DNA of 64,000 nucleotides from JAYOFM01 sp038117225 (lineage in GTDB: Bacteria > Pseudomonadota > Alphaproteobacteria > Rhodospirillales > Casp-alpha2). Made by a program: the position numbers and the translations under genes. Below the pieces are notes generated by a model that saw only the letters and a program-made list of their open reading frames with translations, had not been told where the DNA came from and made no database searches. Every line of letters starts with the position of its first letter. The first letter of the stretch is position 1. Where the stretch lies: contig JAYOFM010000002.1 of assembly GCA_038117225.1 (NCBI GenBank), positions 28,003-92,002 on the forward strand. The letters are read 5' to 3'. Positions 36,308 to 45,997 of the stretch are shown in pieces.

Positions 36308-36336
36308 AATATGGCGTTACTTCGACATATTGTCAA
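36308..36336 (-). promoter_or_regulatory. Sigma-70 promoter of xsc
   Basis: Reading the minus strand, TTGACA (36336-36331) is separated by exactly 17 bases from CATATT (36313-36308): a perfect -35 and a 4/6 -10. Transcription would start near 36300, leaving a leader of about 100 bases before the xsc ATG at 36202. Confidence 0.7.
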
Positions 36337-36354
36337 GTTTCAGGACATAGTGTC
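36324..36354. promoter_or_regulatory. Tandem GACA-N3-TGTC operators overlapping the xsc -35
   Basis: Two near-identical 11-base sites, GACATATTGTC (36324-36334) and GACATAGTGTC (36344-36354), are each an inverted repeat. They are spaced 20 bases start to start, about two helical turns. The inner site overlaps the -35 and the outer lies just upstream, a class II activator-like layout. The MocR/TauR-like protein encoded at 37736 is the obvious candidate binder. Confidence 0.6.
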
Positions 36355-36380
36355 TCGAAAAACGATATTTAGACGAATTT

Positions 36381-37499
36381 CTATCCACCGATCGCGGTCA
36401 TCGGATCGACGAAATCGTAACCGAGATCGTTCGCCACCGCCTCGTAGGTCACGGCACCCCGATGCACGTTGAGCCCGGCCAACAAATGCGGGTCGCGTTT
36501 CAATGCCGCCTTATAACCCCGGTCGGCGATGGAAAGCGTGAACGGCAGGGTGACGTTGTTGAGCGCGTAGGTGGAGGTATGCGATACCGCACCCGGCATG
36601 TTAGCGACGCAATAATGGACTACATCATCGATGATGTAGGTCGGGTCGGAATGGGTGGTCGCCTTCGAGGTTGCGAAGCAGCCGCCCTGATCGATGGCGA
36701 CATCGACCAGCACCGAACCCGGCTTCATGGCGGACACGTGCTCGCGCGTCACCAGACGCGGCGCCGCCGCCCCCGGCACCAGAACCGCGCCGATCACCAG
36801 ATCGGCTTTCAGCACTTCCTCTTCGATGGCCAGCGCCGTCGAATAGATGGTCTTGATGGATTGCCCGAAACGCACCACCAGGGCCCGCATGGTGGCGACG
36901 CTGCGATCCAGAATGGTGACGTCGGCGCCCAGGCCGACCGCCATGTAGGCCGCGTTCTCGCCGACTACGCCACCGCCGATGATGACCACCTTTGCTGGCG
37001 GCACACCGGGTACACCGCCCAACAGCACGCCACGGCCACCGGCTTCTTTCTCAAGGCAATGGGCGCCGGCCTGAATCGACATCCGCCCCGCCACCTGGGA
37101 CATGGGGGAGAGCAGCGGCAAGCCGCCTATCGAATCGGTGACCGTTTCGTAGGCAATGCAGATGGCGCCTGACTCAATCAGGTCCTTGGTTTGCTCCGGG
37201 TCCGGTGCCAGATGCAGATAGGTGAACAGAATCTGACCCTCGCGTAGCATCTTGCGTTCGCCGGCCTGCGGTTCCTTTACCTTGACGATCATGTCGGCGG
37301 TGGCAAAGACCTCCGCCGCCGTGTCGACGACCGAGGCGCCGACCTCGGCGTAGACCTCGTCACCGGCGCCGATCCCGGCACCCGCCTGAGTCTCGACGAC
37401 GACCTGATGGCCGTGGTGGATGGCTTCGCGCACACTCGTCGGCGTCATGCCGACGCGATATTCGTGGTTCTTGATCTCCTTGGGGACACCGATCAACAT
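36381..37499 (-). CDS. ald: Alanine dehydrogenase
   Basis: The 372-residue NAD-dependent enzyme starts MLIGVPKEIKNHEYRVGMTP, with the substrate-binding KEIK and later KVKEPQ motifs, the family histidine in TYLHLAP (about 96), and the nucleotide loop VIIGGGVVGENAAYMA (about 170-185). The canonical ATG 37499 has AAGGA 8-9 bases upstream, so the longer frame is rejected. Alongside an amino-acid:pyruvate aminotransferase it regenerates pyruvate from alanine and releases ammonium, as in taurine dissimilation. Confidence 0.93.
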   Translation of the reverse strand: MLIGVPKEIKNHEYRVGMTPTSVREAIHHGHQVVVETQAGAGIGAGDEVYAEVGASVVDTAAEVFATADMIVKVKEPQAGERKMLREGQILFTYLHLAPDPEQTKDLIESGAICIAYETVTDSIGGLPLLSPMSQVAGRMSIQAGAHCLEKEAGGRGVLLGGVPGVPPAKVVIIGGGVVGENAAYMAVGLGADVTILDRSVATMRALVVRFGQSIKTIYSTALAIEEEVLKADLVIGAVLVPGAAAPRLVTREHVSAMKPGSVLVDVAIDQGGCFATSKATTHSDPTYIIDDVVHYCVANMPGAVSHTSTYALNNVTLPFTLSIADRGYKAALKRDPHLLAGLNVHRGAVTYEAVANDLGYDFVDPMTAIGG

Positions 37500-37582
37500 C
37501 GCCGTCATTCCTTTTTGATGGGCCATTTCACTAGCGTTATGCGGACACGAGTTATCGGACCCGCGCGTTGCACCGAAAACCG

Positions 37583-37624
37583 AAAAAAGGCGGTGCGGGC
37601 GGCAATCACTTCTGCCGCTCGCAC
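37583..37624 (-). terminator. Rho-independent terminator between the MocR gene and ald
   Basis: A 12-bp stem with one mismatch (arms 37593-37604 and 37613-37624, GTGCGGGCGGCA and TGCCGCTCGCAC) has an 8-base loop. On the minus strand it is followed by CGCC and six T. It lies 112 bases after the regulator's stop, insulating ald from it. Confidence 0.7.
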
Positions 37625-37735
37625 CCCCCCGAAGTTGGGGAAAAACCAGTCCCCGAACATGCTACATGCCGCGCCACGACGGAAGGGCCAGATGGTGCCT
37701 ATTCACTAGGCCAACGGGTCATCGCGGCGCCGCGC

Positions 37736-39205
37736 CTAGGCTGATAATTTACCGATGACGCCGGCCAATATCTCAACGCCCGGTTCGATGCGCTCCACCG
37801 GGATGGAGGAAAACCCGAGGCGGAAATAATTTCGCGGTGGGTCGTCGCCGGCGAACATCAACCGCCCGGGCTCAATCAGCACGCCCTCGGCGCGCGCCGC
37901 CTCGGCCAGGACCTCGCTGTCGAGGCGCTCGGGGCCGCGCACCCAGAAGCTGGTGCCGCCGAATGTGGACGGCCGCGCCGCGTCGGGCAGATGGCGTTCC
38001 AAGGCCTCGCCGAGCCGCTGCCAGCGTTCCTTGTAGGCGCGGTTGATGCGGTGAATCAGTGAATCGTGATGGCCGAGGGCGAGGAACAACGCCGCCGTGC
38101 GCTGGTTGTTGGTCGGCGGATGGCGCAGCATCAGGCGGCGCAGGGCGCGCGCCTCGCGGATCATCTCACGTGGACCAACCATGAAACCGAGCCGCAGCCC
38201 CGGAAACAGGGTCTTCGACAGGCTGCCGATATAGACCACCCGGTCATTGTGATCGAGCGACTTCAACGCCGGTGTCGGTGCGCCCAAATAGTTCGTCTCG
38301 AACTCGTAGTCGTCCTCGATGATGACGAAATCATGTTCGGTGGCGCGGGCCAGCAACGCCTGCCGGCGTTCCATCGGCAGTGTCGCCGTGGTCGGGCACT
38401 GGTGCGATGGCGTCACGTAGACATAGTCGCAGTCGGCCAACCTGTCATCAATCGGCAGGCCGGCCTCGTCGACGGGAATCGGGCGGATATGCGGTGTGCG
38501 CAGTTGGAAGATGTGGCGCAGGTCCGGGTAGCCCGGGTCCTCGGTCGCCACCCGGTGCTCGGGCGTGACCAGCAGGCTAGCGATGATGTAGAGCGCGCTT
38601 TGCGCGCCCATGGTGATCAGGATTTCGTCATCGTCGGCGTGAATGCCGCGGCGCGGCAAGATGCGGCTCTTGATCTGGCTGACCAACATGGGGTCGTCGG
38701 TGGAGCGGTTGTCGCGGGTCCACACGTCCATCCACTTGCGGCCCAGCGCCTGACGATTGCATTCCCGCCAGGCGGCGATGGGGAACAGGGCCTGATCGAC
38801 CTGGCCATAGATGAACGGATACGGAAATTCCTGCCAATCTAGCGGTTTTTCGAAACTTTCCAACTCGCCCGGGCGGACCCGGAAACGGCTCGCCCAGTCC
38901 GGCGCCGCCTTGACGTGGGCGGCATCATCGTCATCGCGGGTGGGGCGCGCCGCGTCGATCTCATCGTTGACGTAGAAACCGGATCGTTCCCGCGCCACCA
39001 GATAGCCGTCGGCGACCAGTTCCTGGTAGGCCAGCACCACCGTGTTGCGAGAAACGCCCAGGACTTGGGCCATGCGGCGGCTCGATGGCAATGCCTCGCC
39101 GCTGGTCATCCGGCCGTCGAGGATGGCCGACACCAACATCTCGCGAATACGCGATTGGATACTGGTGTGACGGTCCTGCGACAGATGAAACAGGCTTTCG
39201 CGCAC
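37736..39205 (-). CDS. MocR/PdxR-family regulator, TauR-like
   Basis: The 489-residue protein has a GntR-type winged helix (SSRRMAQVLGVSRNTVVLAYQELV, about 38-61) fused to an aminotransferase fold I domain. The PLP lysine is in YIGSLSKTLFPGLRLGFM (about 292). GTG 39205 is preferred as start because AGGAGG lies 7 bases upstream and MocR proteins usually begin at RESLFHL. TauR, of this class, activates taurine genes in Rhodobacter. It lies between ald/xsc and the divergent aminotransferase, fitting control of both sides. Confidence 0.88.
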   Translation of the reverse strand: MRESLFHLSQDRHTSIQSRIREMLVSAILDGRMTSGEALPSSRRMAQVLGVSRNTVVLAYQELVADGYLVARERSGFYVNDEIDAARPTRDDDDAAHVKAAPDWASRFRVRPGELESFEKPLDWQEFPYPFIYGQVDQALFPIAAWRECNRQALGRKWMDVWTRDNRSTDDPMLVSQIKSRILPRRGIHADDDEILITMGAQSALYIIASLLVTPEHRVATEDPGYPDLRHIFQLRTPHIRPIPVDEAGLPIDDRLADCDYVYVTPSHQCPTTATLPMERRQALLARATEHDFVIIEDDYEFETNYLGAPTPALKSLDHNDRVVYIGSLSKTLFPGLRLGFMVGPREMIREARALRRLMLRHPPTNNQRTAALFLALGHHDSLIHRINRAYKERWQRLGEALERHLPDAARPSTFGGTSFWVRGPERLDSEVLAEAARAEGVLIEPGRLMFAGDDPPRNYFRLGFSSIPVERIEPGVEILAGVIGKLSA

Positions 39206-39376
39206 GTCCTGGCCTCCTGGCCTCACGCAAAAAAACATTCTGGCCCTATGGTTTATGGGCGCGGATGGCATAGGATAGCGGCAATGAAAACGGGGCCACA
39301 AGGGTGTGCCCGCCTTTGTCATGCGCCCACGCGATCTTCACCGAACAATTCCAACCCTTAAAGGGGAGAGACGTCC

Positions 39377-40687
39377 ATGCAATTCACCGCCAATAATCTG
39401 GAGCAGCACTGGATGCCGTTTACCGGCAACCGGGACTTCAAGGCAGATCCGCGCATCATCGTGAAGGGTGAAGGCGTCTGGTATACCGACCACAAGGGTG
39501 GCCGCGTGCTGGACGGTTCGTCGGGTCTGTTCTGCGTTCCGTTAGGGCATGGTCGCAAGGAAATCGCCGACGCCGTTCACCAACAATTGCTAGAAAACGA
39601 CTATGCGCCGCCGTTCCAGATCGGCACGCCTGGCTCGTTTGAATTGGCGCAGCGTGTCGCCCGCCTCACGCCGGAGCCGATCAATCACGTGTTCTTCACC
39701 AACTCCGGTTCGGAATCGATCGATACCGCGTTGAAGATGGCGATGGCCTATCACCGGGCGCGCGGCGACGGGCAGCGCACGCGCTTCGTATCGCGTGAAC
39801 GGGCCTACCACGGCGTTAACATCGGCGGCGTCAGTCTGTCCGGCATGGTCAAGAACCGCGAGACGTTTTCCGGCGTCATGCCCGGCGTTGTCTGCATGCG
39901 CCATACCTGGACGCCGGAACAGCGCTTTACCGTTGGCCAGCCGGAAACCGGCGCCGAGATGGCGGAAGATCTGGTGCGGTTCTGTGAAACCTATGGCGGC
40001 TCCACCATCGCCGCCGTGTTCGTCGAACCGATCGCCGGCTCCACCGGCTGCCTGGTGCCGCCGAAGGGCTATCTGGAACGGCTGCGCGAAATTTGTGATC
40101 AGCACGGCATCCTGTTGGTGTTCGACGAAGTCATCACTGGTTTCGGCCGACTCGGCCACAATTTTGCGTCGCAGGCGTTTGACGTTGTCCCGGACATCAT
40201 GACCATGGCCAAGGCGCTGACAAACGGCTGTCAGCCGATGGGCGCCGTCGCCGTGCGCGACGAGGTCTACGAAACCATCACCGAAGCGGCGCCGGAAAAC
40301 GCCATCGAGTTCTTCCACGGCTACACCTATTCCGGCCATCCCGCGGCCTGCGCCGCCGGTATCGCGACGCAGAAAATCTACGATGAGGAAGGCTCGTTCC
40401 AGAAGGCCGCGGACTTGTCGGCATATTTCCTGGAGAAGGTCTATTCGCTGCGGGACGAGGCGGGTGTCTACGACATCCGCGGTTACGGCCTGATGGCGGC
40501 GGTCGAATTGACCCCGGGTGCCGCCCCCGGCGCCCGCGGCGGCGCCTTCCAGAAGCAGTTGTTTAACAATGGCGTGCACATCAAGTTCACCGGTGACAAC
40601 GGCATCATCGCGCCGCCATTCATCGCCGGCCACGAAGAAGTCGATCAAATCGTTGAAGGTATCCGCGAGACCTTGAAAGTGGTCTGA
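39377..40687 (+). CDS. Omega-amino-acid:pyruvate aminotransferase (taurine/hypotaurine/beta-alanine)
   Basis: The 436-residue class III aminotransferase has the opening HWMPFTGNRDFK, the cofactor loop NSGSESIDTALKMA (about 113), the VFDEVITGFGRLG motif (about 250) and the PLP lysine in MTMAKALTNG (about 280). It resembles beta-alanine:pyruvate aminotransferase more than classical Tpa. The ribosome site GGGGAG lies about 8 bases upstream. Position beside a TauR-like gene, ald and xsc favours taurine or hypotaurine; mmsA downstream favours beta-alanine. Broad specificity would reconcile both. Confidence 0.85.
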   Translation: MQFTANNLEQHWMPFTGNRDFKADPRIIVKGEGVWYTDHKGGRVLDGSSGLFCVPLGHGRKEIADAVHQQLLENDYAPPFQIGTPGSFELAQRVARLTPEPINHVFFTNSGSESIDTALKMAMAYHRARGDGQRTRFVSRERAYHGVNIGGVSLSGMVKNRETFSGVMPGVVCMRHTWTPEQRFTVGQPETGAEMAEDLVRFCETYGGSTIAAVFVEPIAGSTGCLVPPKGYLERLREICDQHGILLVFDEVITGFGRLGHNFASQAFDVVPDIMTMAKALTNGCQPMGAVAVRDEVYETITEAAPENAIEFFHGYTYSGHPAACAAGIATQKIYDEEGSFQKAADLSAYFLEKVYSLRDEAGVYDIRGYGLMAAVELTPGAAPGARGGAFQKQLFNNGVHIKFTGDNGIIAPPFIAGHEEVDQIVEGIRETLKVV

Positions 40688-40718
40688 CGGCAGCCGTCGC
40701 CAAACGCGTACGACATTC

Positions 40719-40759
40719 CGGGCCGCCCTTGGCTCATCAGGGGCGGCCCGTTAGTTTTT
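40719..40759 (+). terminator. Rho-independent terminator after the aminotransferase gene
   Basis: The stem CGGGCCGCCC (40719-40728) and GGGCGGCCCG (40741-40750) is perfect and is followed by TTAGTTTTT. It lies 31 bases after the aminotransferase stop, making that gene monocistronic. Confidence 0.85.
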
Positions 40760-40792
40760 ACACCGCATAAATCCATCGGCGGGTCCGCAATC

Positions 40793-41761
40793 ATGAACAT
40801 CCTCATCGCCAAGTCGGTTACCCTGATTGGCCTCACGGACGACCATGTCGCGGCGATGCGGTCGGCGGCGGGACACAACGCCGTCATCACGATCGCCGAA
40901 TGGACCGACGTGACGCCGGACATGGCCGCCGATGCGGAAATTATCTTCGGTACCATCACGCCGGAAATCATGGCCAGCGCGCCAAAGCTGAAATGGGTGC
41001 AAGCGGCGTCGTCGGGCGTCGATAAGCTATTGTTTCCGGATATGATGCGCCGTGACGTGGTGTTGAGCTGCGAGAAGGGCGCCGTCGGGAGTCACCTCGC
41101 CGATCACGCCATGGGGTTGTTGCTGGCATTGAGCCGCCAGATCGCCACCGCCCTGCGCGACGGCAGGGACTCGTGGGCCAACCGAGTCGAATACCGCCGC
41201 AAGGAGTTCGAGCTGACCGGCCTAGCCATCGGTATCATCGGCTTCGGTTCCACGGGCCGCCATCTGGCGCGCCGCGCCGCCGCCTTCGGCATGACCGCGC
41301 GCGCCATCGATGCCTATGACTTTTCGCCGACGCCAGAGGTCGCCGTGGTCGAGCCGCTTGATGCACTGAACGACATGCTGGCGGCGTCCGACGTGGTCGC
41401 GCTCGGCCTGCCGCACACGCCGAAGACCCGCTCCATCCTCAATGACGATACCTTTGGCCACATGAAGGACGGTGCCGTCGTGGTCAACGTTTGCCGTGGC
41501 GAGTTGATCGATCCGTCGGCGCTTTGCCGCGCGCTTAATTCGGGCCGGCTACTCGGTGCTTGTCTAGACGTCACGGATGTCGAACCGCTGCCCGCCGATG
41601 ATCCGCTGTGGGACTATCCGAACGTGGTGATGACGCCCCACACGGCGGGCGCCAGCCAGTTCCGTGCCCAGCGCAATATCGAACGCTTTATCGACAATCT
41701 CGGCCGCTACCGCGACGGCCTTCCGCCGCTCGGACAGGTCGACAAGGAGGAGGGATTCTAG
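40793..41761 (+). CDS. D-2-hydroxyacid dehydrogenase family protein
   Basis: The 322-residue NAD(P)-dependent dehydrogenase has the cofactor loop IGIIGFGSTGRHLARRA (about 142-158) and the catalytic trio: Arg in VNVCRGELID (about 236), Glu in DVEPLPADDP (about 265) and His in MTPHTAGAS (about 284). It is flanked by terminators on both sides, so it is likely transcribed alone. Substrate could be glyoxylate, hydroxypyruvate or sulfopyruvate; nothing in the sequence decides. Confidence 0.88.
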   Translation: MNILIAKSVTLIGLTDDHVAAMRSAAGHNAVITIAEWTDVTPDMAADAEIIFGTITPEIMASAPKLKWVQAASSGVDKLLFPDMMRRDVVLSCEKGAVGSHLADHAMGLLLALSRQIATALRDGRDSWANRVEYRRKEFELTGLAIGIIGFGSTGRHLARRAAAFGMTARAIDAYDFSPTPEVAVVEPLDALNDMLAASDVVALGLPHTPKTRSILNDDTFGHMKDGAVVVNVCRGELIDPSALCRALNSGRLLGACLDVTDVEPLPADDPLWDYPNVVMTPHTAGASQFRAQRNIERFIDNLGRYRDGLPPLGQVDKEEGF

Positions 41762-41779
41762 CGGCCAAGCGGCCGTTTT
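41762..41779 (+). terminator. Short terminator after the 2-hydroxyacid dehydrogenase
   Basis: CGGCC and GGCCG form a 5-bp stem with a four-base AAGC loop, immediately followed by TTTT. It begins one base after the stop codon. Compact but plausible. Confidence 0.5.
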
Positions 41780-41887
41780 CCTGCCGAGCTTGATCGTGCC
41801 GTTGCTCCGGCGGGTGGCGTTTCATATACAGAACGGAAGCATGGGCGCGCAGTTTTCGCGCCCCGATAAACCCAGGAAGCACCGATT

Positions 41888-43399
<1,512 letters not shown>

Positions 43400-43415
43400 C
43401 CATGCGGCCGGGCCG

Positions 43416-44312
43416 GTGCCCGTCGTGTTGAGGCGCTATATCGCCGACCATTGGCGCGGCCGCCATTCCCTTGCGCGTTCGTTCTGGATCAACTTCGCGA
43501 TGCCTGGCGCCGGGGTGCTCTATCTTGAGCGCTTTATGCGCTTGCCCATCGACCAGCCGCCGCCCGCCGGTACCGCGATGGCGACGGGAATGTTCTTCGC
43601 CGTGCAATTGGTTCTGTTTGGCTGGCAGGCCGTCGGCGTGTTGCGCGCCTGCGATCGATCCCTGGTTGGTTACGGTTCCATCATGGTCGTCTGGGGTGCC
43701 CAGGCGGGCGTCGTGCTCGGTGCCGTGCTGACGGCCATCAGCATCTACTTCTCTCTGCTGCCGTTTTTCCCTGTTCCGCCAAGCGAGGACCGCGTCGCCA
43801 TGGCGGAACGCCTGTGGGCCAGTCGCTACGCGATCACGATGAGCGATGGCGGATCGACGGTCCACATTAACGGTAGCTTCGAACGCGGAATCACCGAGGC
43901 ATTTCAAGCTATCGTCGATCGTCATGGTGGGGCGACACGGGTGATCTTGAATAGCGAAGGCGGCAGCGTTCACGAGGGTCGCCGCATTGCCCGGTTGATC
44001 GAATCCCGTGGCCTGCACACCCACGTGGACGGCATCTGCAAATCAGCTTGCGCGACGGCGTTCGCCGGCGGCGCGATGCGCACCCTGGGCGCCGGCGGTC
44101 GGCTGGGCTTCCACCGTTTCGCGCTCGATCACGCGACACCGATGTCCTATTTCGATGTCGAGGCCGAGCAGCGTAAGGAATTGGATTATTTCGCAAGCCG
44201 GGGCATCAAGGCGGAATTTCTGCGGCGGGTCTTCGAGCGTCCGCCGGATGACATCTGGCTTCCCACGCCGGCCGAACTGCTGGCCGCCGGGGTCGTGCAC
44301 CGGATCGAATAA
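43416..44312 (+). CDS. Membrane-anchored Clp/SppA-like serine protease homologue
   Basis: The 298-residue protein has two or three N-terminal hydrophobic helices (about 25-110) and a C-terminal domain of the ClpP/crotonase fold. That domain holds VILNSEGGSVHEGRRIARLIE (about 175-195), the candidate nucleophile serine in GICKSACATAFAGG (about 208) and LGFHRFALDH (about 231). It resembles COG3904-type proteins, probably periplasm-facing. GTG 43416 is the longest start, and GTG 43425 is also possible; neither has a clear ribosome site. Confidence 0.7.
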   Translation: MPVVLRRYIADHWRGRHSLARSFWINFAMPGAGVLYLERFMRLPIDQPPPAGTAMATGMFFAVQLVLFGWQAVGVLRACDRSLVGYGSIMVVWGAQAGVVLGAVLTAISIYFSLLPFFPVPPSEDRVAMAERLWASRYAITMSDGGSTVHINGSFERGITEAFQAIVDRHGGATRVILNSEGGSVHEGRRIARLIESRGLHTHVDGICKSACATAFAGGAMRTLGAGGRLGFHRFALDHATPMSYFDVEAEQRKELDYFASRGIKAEFLRRVFERPPDDIWLPTPAELLAAGVVHRIE

Positions 44313-45269
44313 CTATCCGGTCGGGCGCGGCAGATAGACCGAGGCCAGCAGGGCCGTCTCGTCATCGTCGAGGATTAGGTCCAGGGCGGCGACGGCATCG
44401 GCGACCTGTTCGGCCGAATTTGCACCGATGACCGGCGCGGCGACGCCGGGCTGTGCCGCCACCCAGGCGATGGCGACCTGGCCCGGCTTGACGCCGCGCG
44501 CCGATGCCACGTCGGCCAGCCGGGCGGCGACCGCGCGGTCTTCCGGTCGGCCGTACCAAAGATCGGCGTATTCGTCATCGCCGGATCGCAAGGTCTGGCG
44601 ATCCGGATCACACAGAAAACCGCGCGCCATGGGGCTGTAGGGAATCAGGCCGATCCCCTCGGCCCGGCACAACGGTATCAGTTCACGTTCATGTTCCCGC
44701 CACACCAGATTGTAGTGGTTCTGCATGCTGACGAAGCCCGGCAGGCCGTGATGGCGGGCGTGATAAATCGCCTTGGCGAATTGCCATGCGGGCATGTCGG
44801 TGGCGCCGACGTAGCGCACCTTGCCGGCACGCACCAGATCGGCGAAGGCATCGACCATCTCCTCAATGTCCGTATCCGGATCCCAGATGTGAGTCTGATA
44901 GAGATCGATGTAGTCGGTGCCGAGGCGTCGCAGCGAGGCATCGCAGGCATCCAGAATATGCTTGCGTGAATAGCCCCGGTTGTTGGCGCCACGGCCCATC
45001 GGGTTGCCGACCTTGGTGGCGATGATCACCTCGTCGCGGCCGGCCATGCCGCCGAGCAATTTGCCCAGCACTTCCTCGCTGCGGCCGAGGGAATAGAAGT
45101 CGCAGGTATCGAACAGGTTGATGCCGGCCTCCAGCGCCGCCGCGACGACGGGCCGGCTGGCGGTTTCGTCCAGCACCCACGAGCGCCAGCTCGCATCGCC
45201 CATGCCCATGGCGCCGAGTGCCAGGCGGGAAACCTTAAGATTGGTGCGGCCGAGCCGGACGGTGTCCAT
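44313..45269 (-). CDS. Aldo/keto reductase
   Basis: The 318-residue NADPH-dependent oxidoreductase has the catalytic Asp and Tyr in LFDTCDFYSLGRSEE (about 51-65), Lys in IIATKVGNP (about 86) and His in YQTHIWD (about 123), followed by the cofactor-binding GANSAEQV near the C-terminus. It ends flush against the stop of the Clp-like gene on the other strand. It belongs to the general stress or sugar-type AKR branch; the carbonyl substrate is not known. Confidence 0.92.
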   Translation of the reverse strand: MDTVRLGRTNLKVSRLALGAMGMGDASWRSWVLDETASRPVVAAALEAGINLFDTCDFYSLGRSEEVLGKLLGGMAGRDEVIIATKVGNPMGRGANNRGYSRKHILDACDASLRRLGTDYIDLYQTHIWDPDTDIEEMVDAFADLVRAGKVRYVGATDMPAWQFAKAIYHARHHGLPGFVSMQNHYNLVWREHERELIPLCRAEGIGLIPYSPMARGFLCDPDRQTLRSGDDEYADLWYGRPEDRAVAARLADVASARGVKPGQVAIAWVAAQPGVAAPVIGANSAEQVADAVAALDLILDDDETALLASVYLPRPTG

Positions 45270-45280
45270 GGGGTGCTCTC

Positions 45281-45997
45281 CTATCCCGCCTGATTACGTG
45301 AACGTTCCGATGTCGGCTGGCGGATCCGCAGTGCCAACGCGGCCACGTGATCGAAGGCCGCCGTCGGGCTTTTCATACCGTGGCGCAGCGCCGCGTCAAA
45401 GCGCGCGTTCAAATCCTCGCCATCGACGGGAATGCTCTCGACATGACCCGGTGCGAAACATTGGAGGATCAGCGTGGGCATCTCTGCCACGGCATCGGAT
45501 TGAGCGGGTGTCTTTCTGAAGCGCAGCAGCGCACCGGGCGTCGTACTGAAAGAGCCGTGGAGTTCGAACGGGTCGTCCGTTGCTGGCGCCGAGCAGATGG
45601 CGACACAGCCGAGGCCACGTCCGGCGGCCCAGTGGACCAGTTCGCCGGCGAACATCAACCCGAAGGACCGTGTCACGCGAACCTCGCCGACGCCGCAAGT
45701 GCGCGCCAAGGCGGTTGCCAAATCGAGTGCCGGTGGTCCCATGGTCAGCAGGCTGGCGCCACCTGCATCGATGACGGCCGCGTCGTCGCTTTCTGATATC
45801 AGCCGGGGCACCGCCGCCGCCGTCGCGCGAATATCCGCTTCCCGTGCCATGAGGAATTCCAACCCCCGGCCGTGCACCGCTTCCGCCCAGGTGACCGCGT
45901 GCATGGCCCGTTCGGCGGCCGGGAAAGGGACGCCCATCATGCGCAAGGCATCCTGTGCCAGCCGCTCGATCTCGCGCACGGCGGTGGTGATGCTCAT
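45281..45997 (-). CDS. DUF3726-like protein of unknown function
   Basis: The 238-residue protein opens with an alpha-helical segment (ERLAQDALRMMGVPFPAAERAMHAVTWAEAVHGRG). This is reminiscent of malate/L-lactate dehydrogenase (Ldh_2) N-termini and of DUF3726, after which similarity is less clear. No nucleotide-binding motif is obvious. It overlaps the upstream 594-residue gene by four bases, forming a three-gene minus-strand operon with it and a DUF2927 gene. Family naming is tentative. Confidence 0.65.
   Translation of the reverse strand: MSITTAVREIERLAQDALRMMGVPFPAAERAMHAVTWAEAVHGRGLEFLMAREADIRATAAAVPRLISESDDAAVIDAGGASLLTMGPPALDLATALARTCGVGEVRVTRSFGLMFAGELVHWAAGRGLGCVAICSAPATDDPFELHGSFSTTPGALLRFRKTPAQSDAVAEMPTLILQCFAPGHVESIPVDGEDLNARFDAALRHGMKSPTAAFDHVAALALRIRQPTSERSRNQAG

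Noticed and set aside
41843..41863. A GGGCGCG/CGCGCCC hairpin upstream of mmsA as a terminator
   Set aside because: No T-rich tail on either strand; it may be a leader structure but nothing more can be said.
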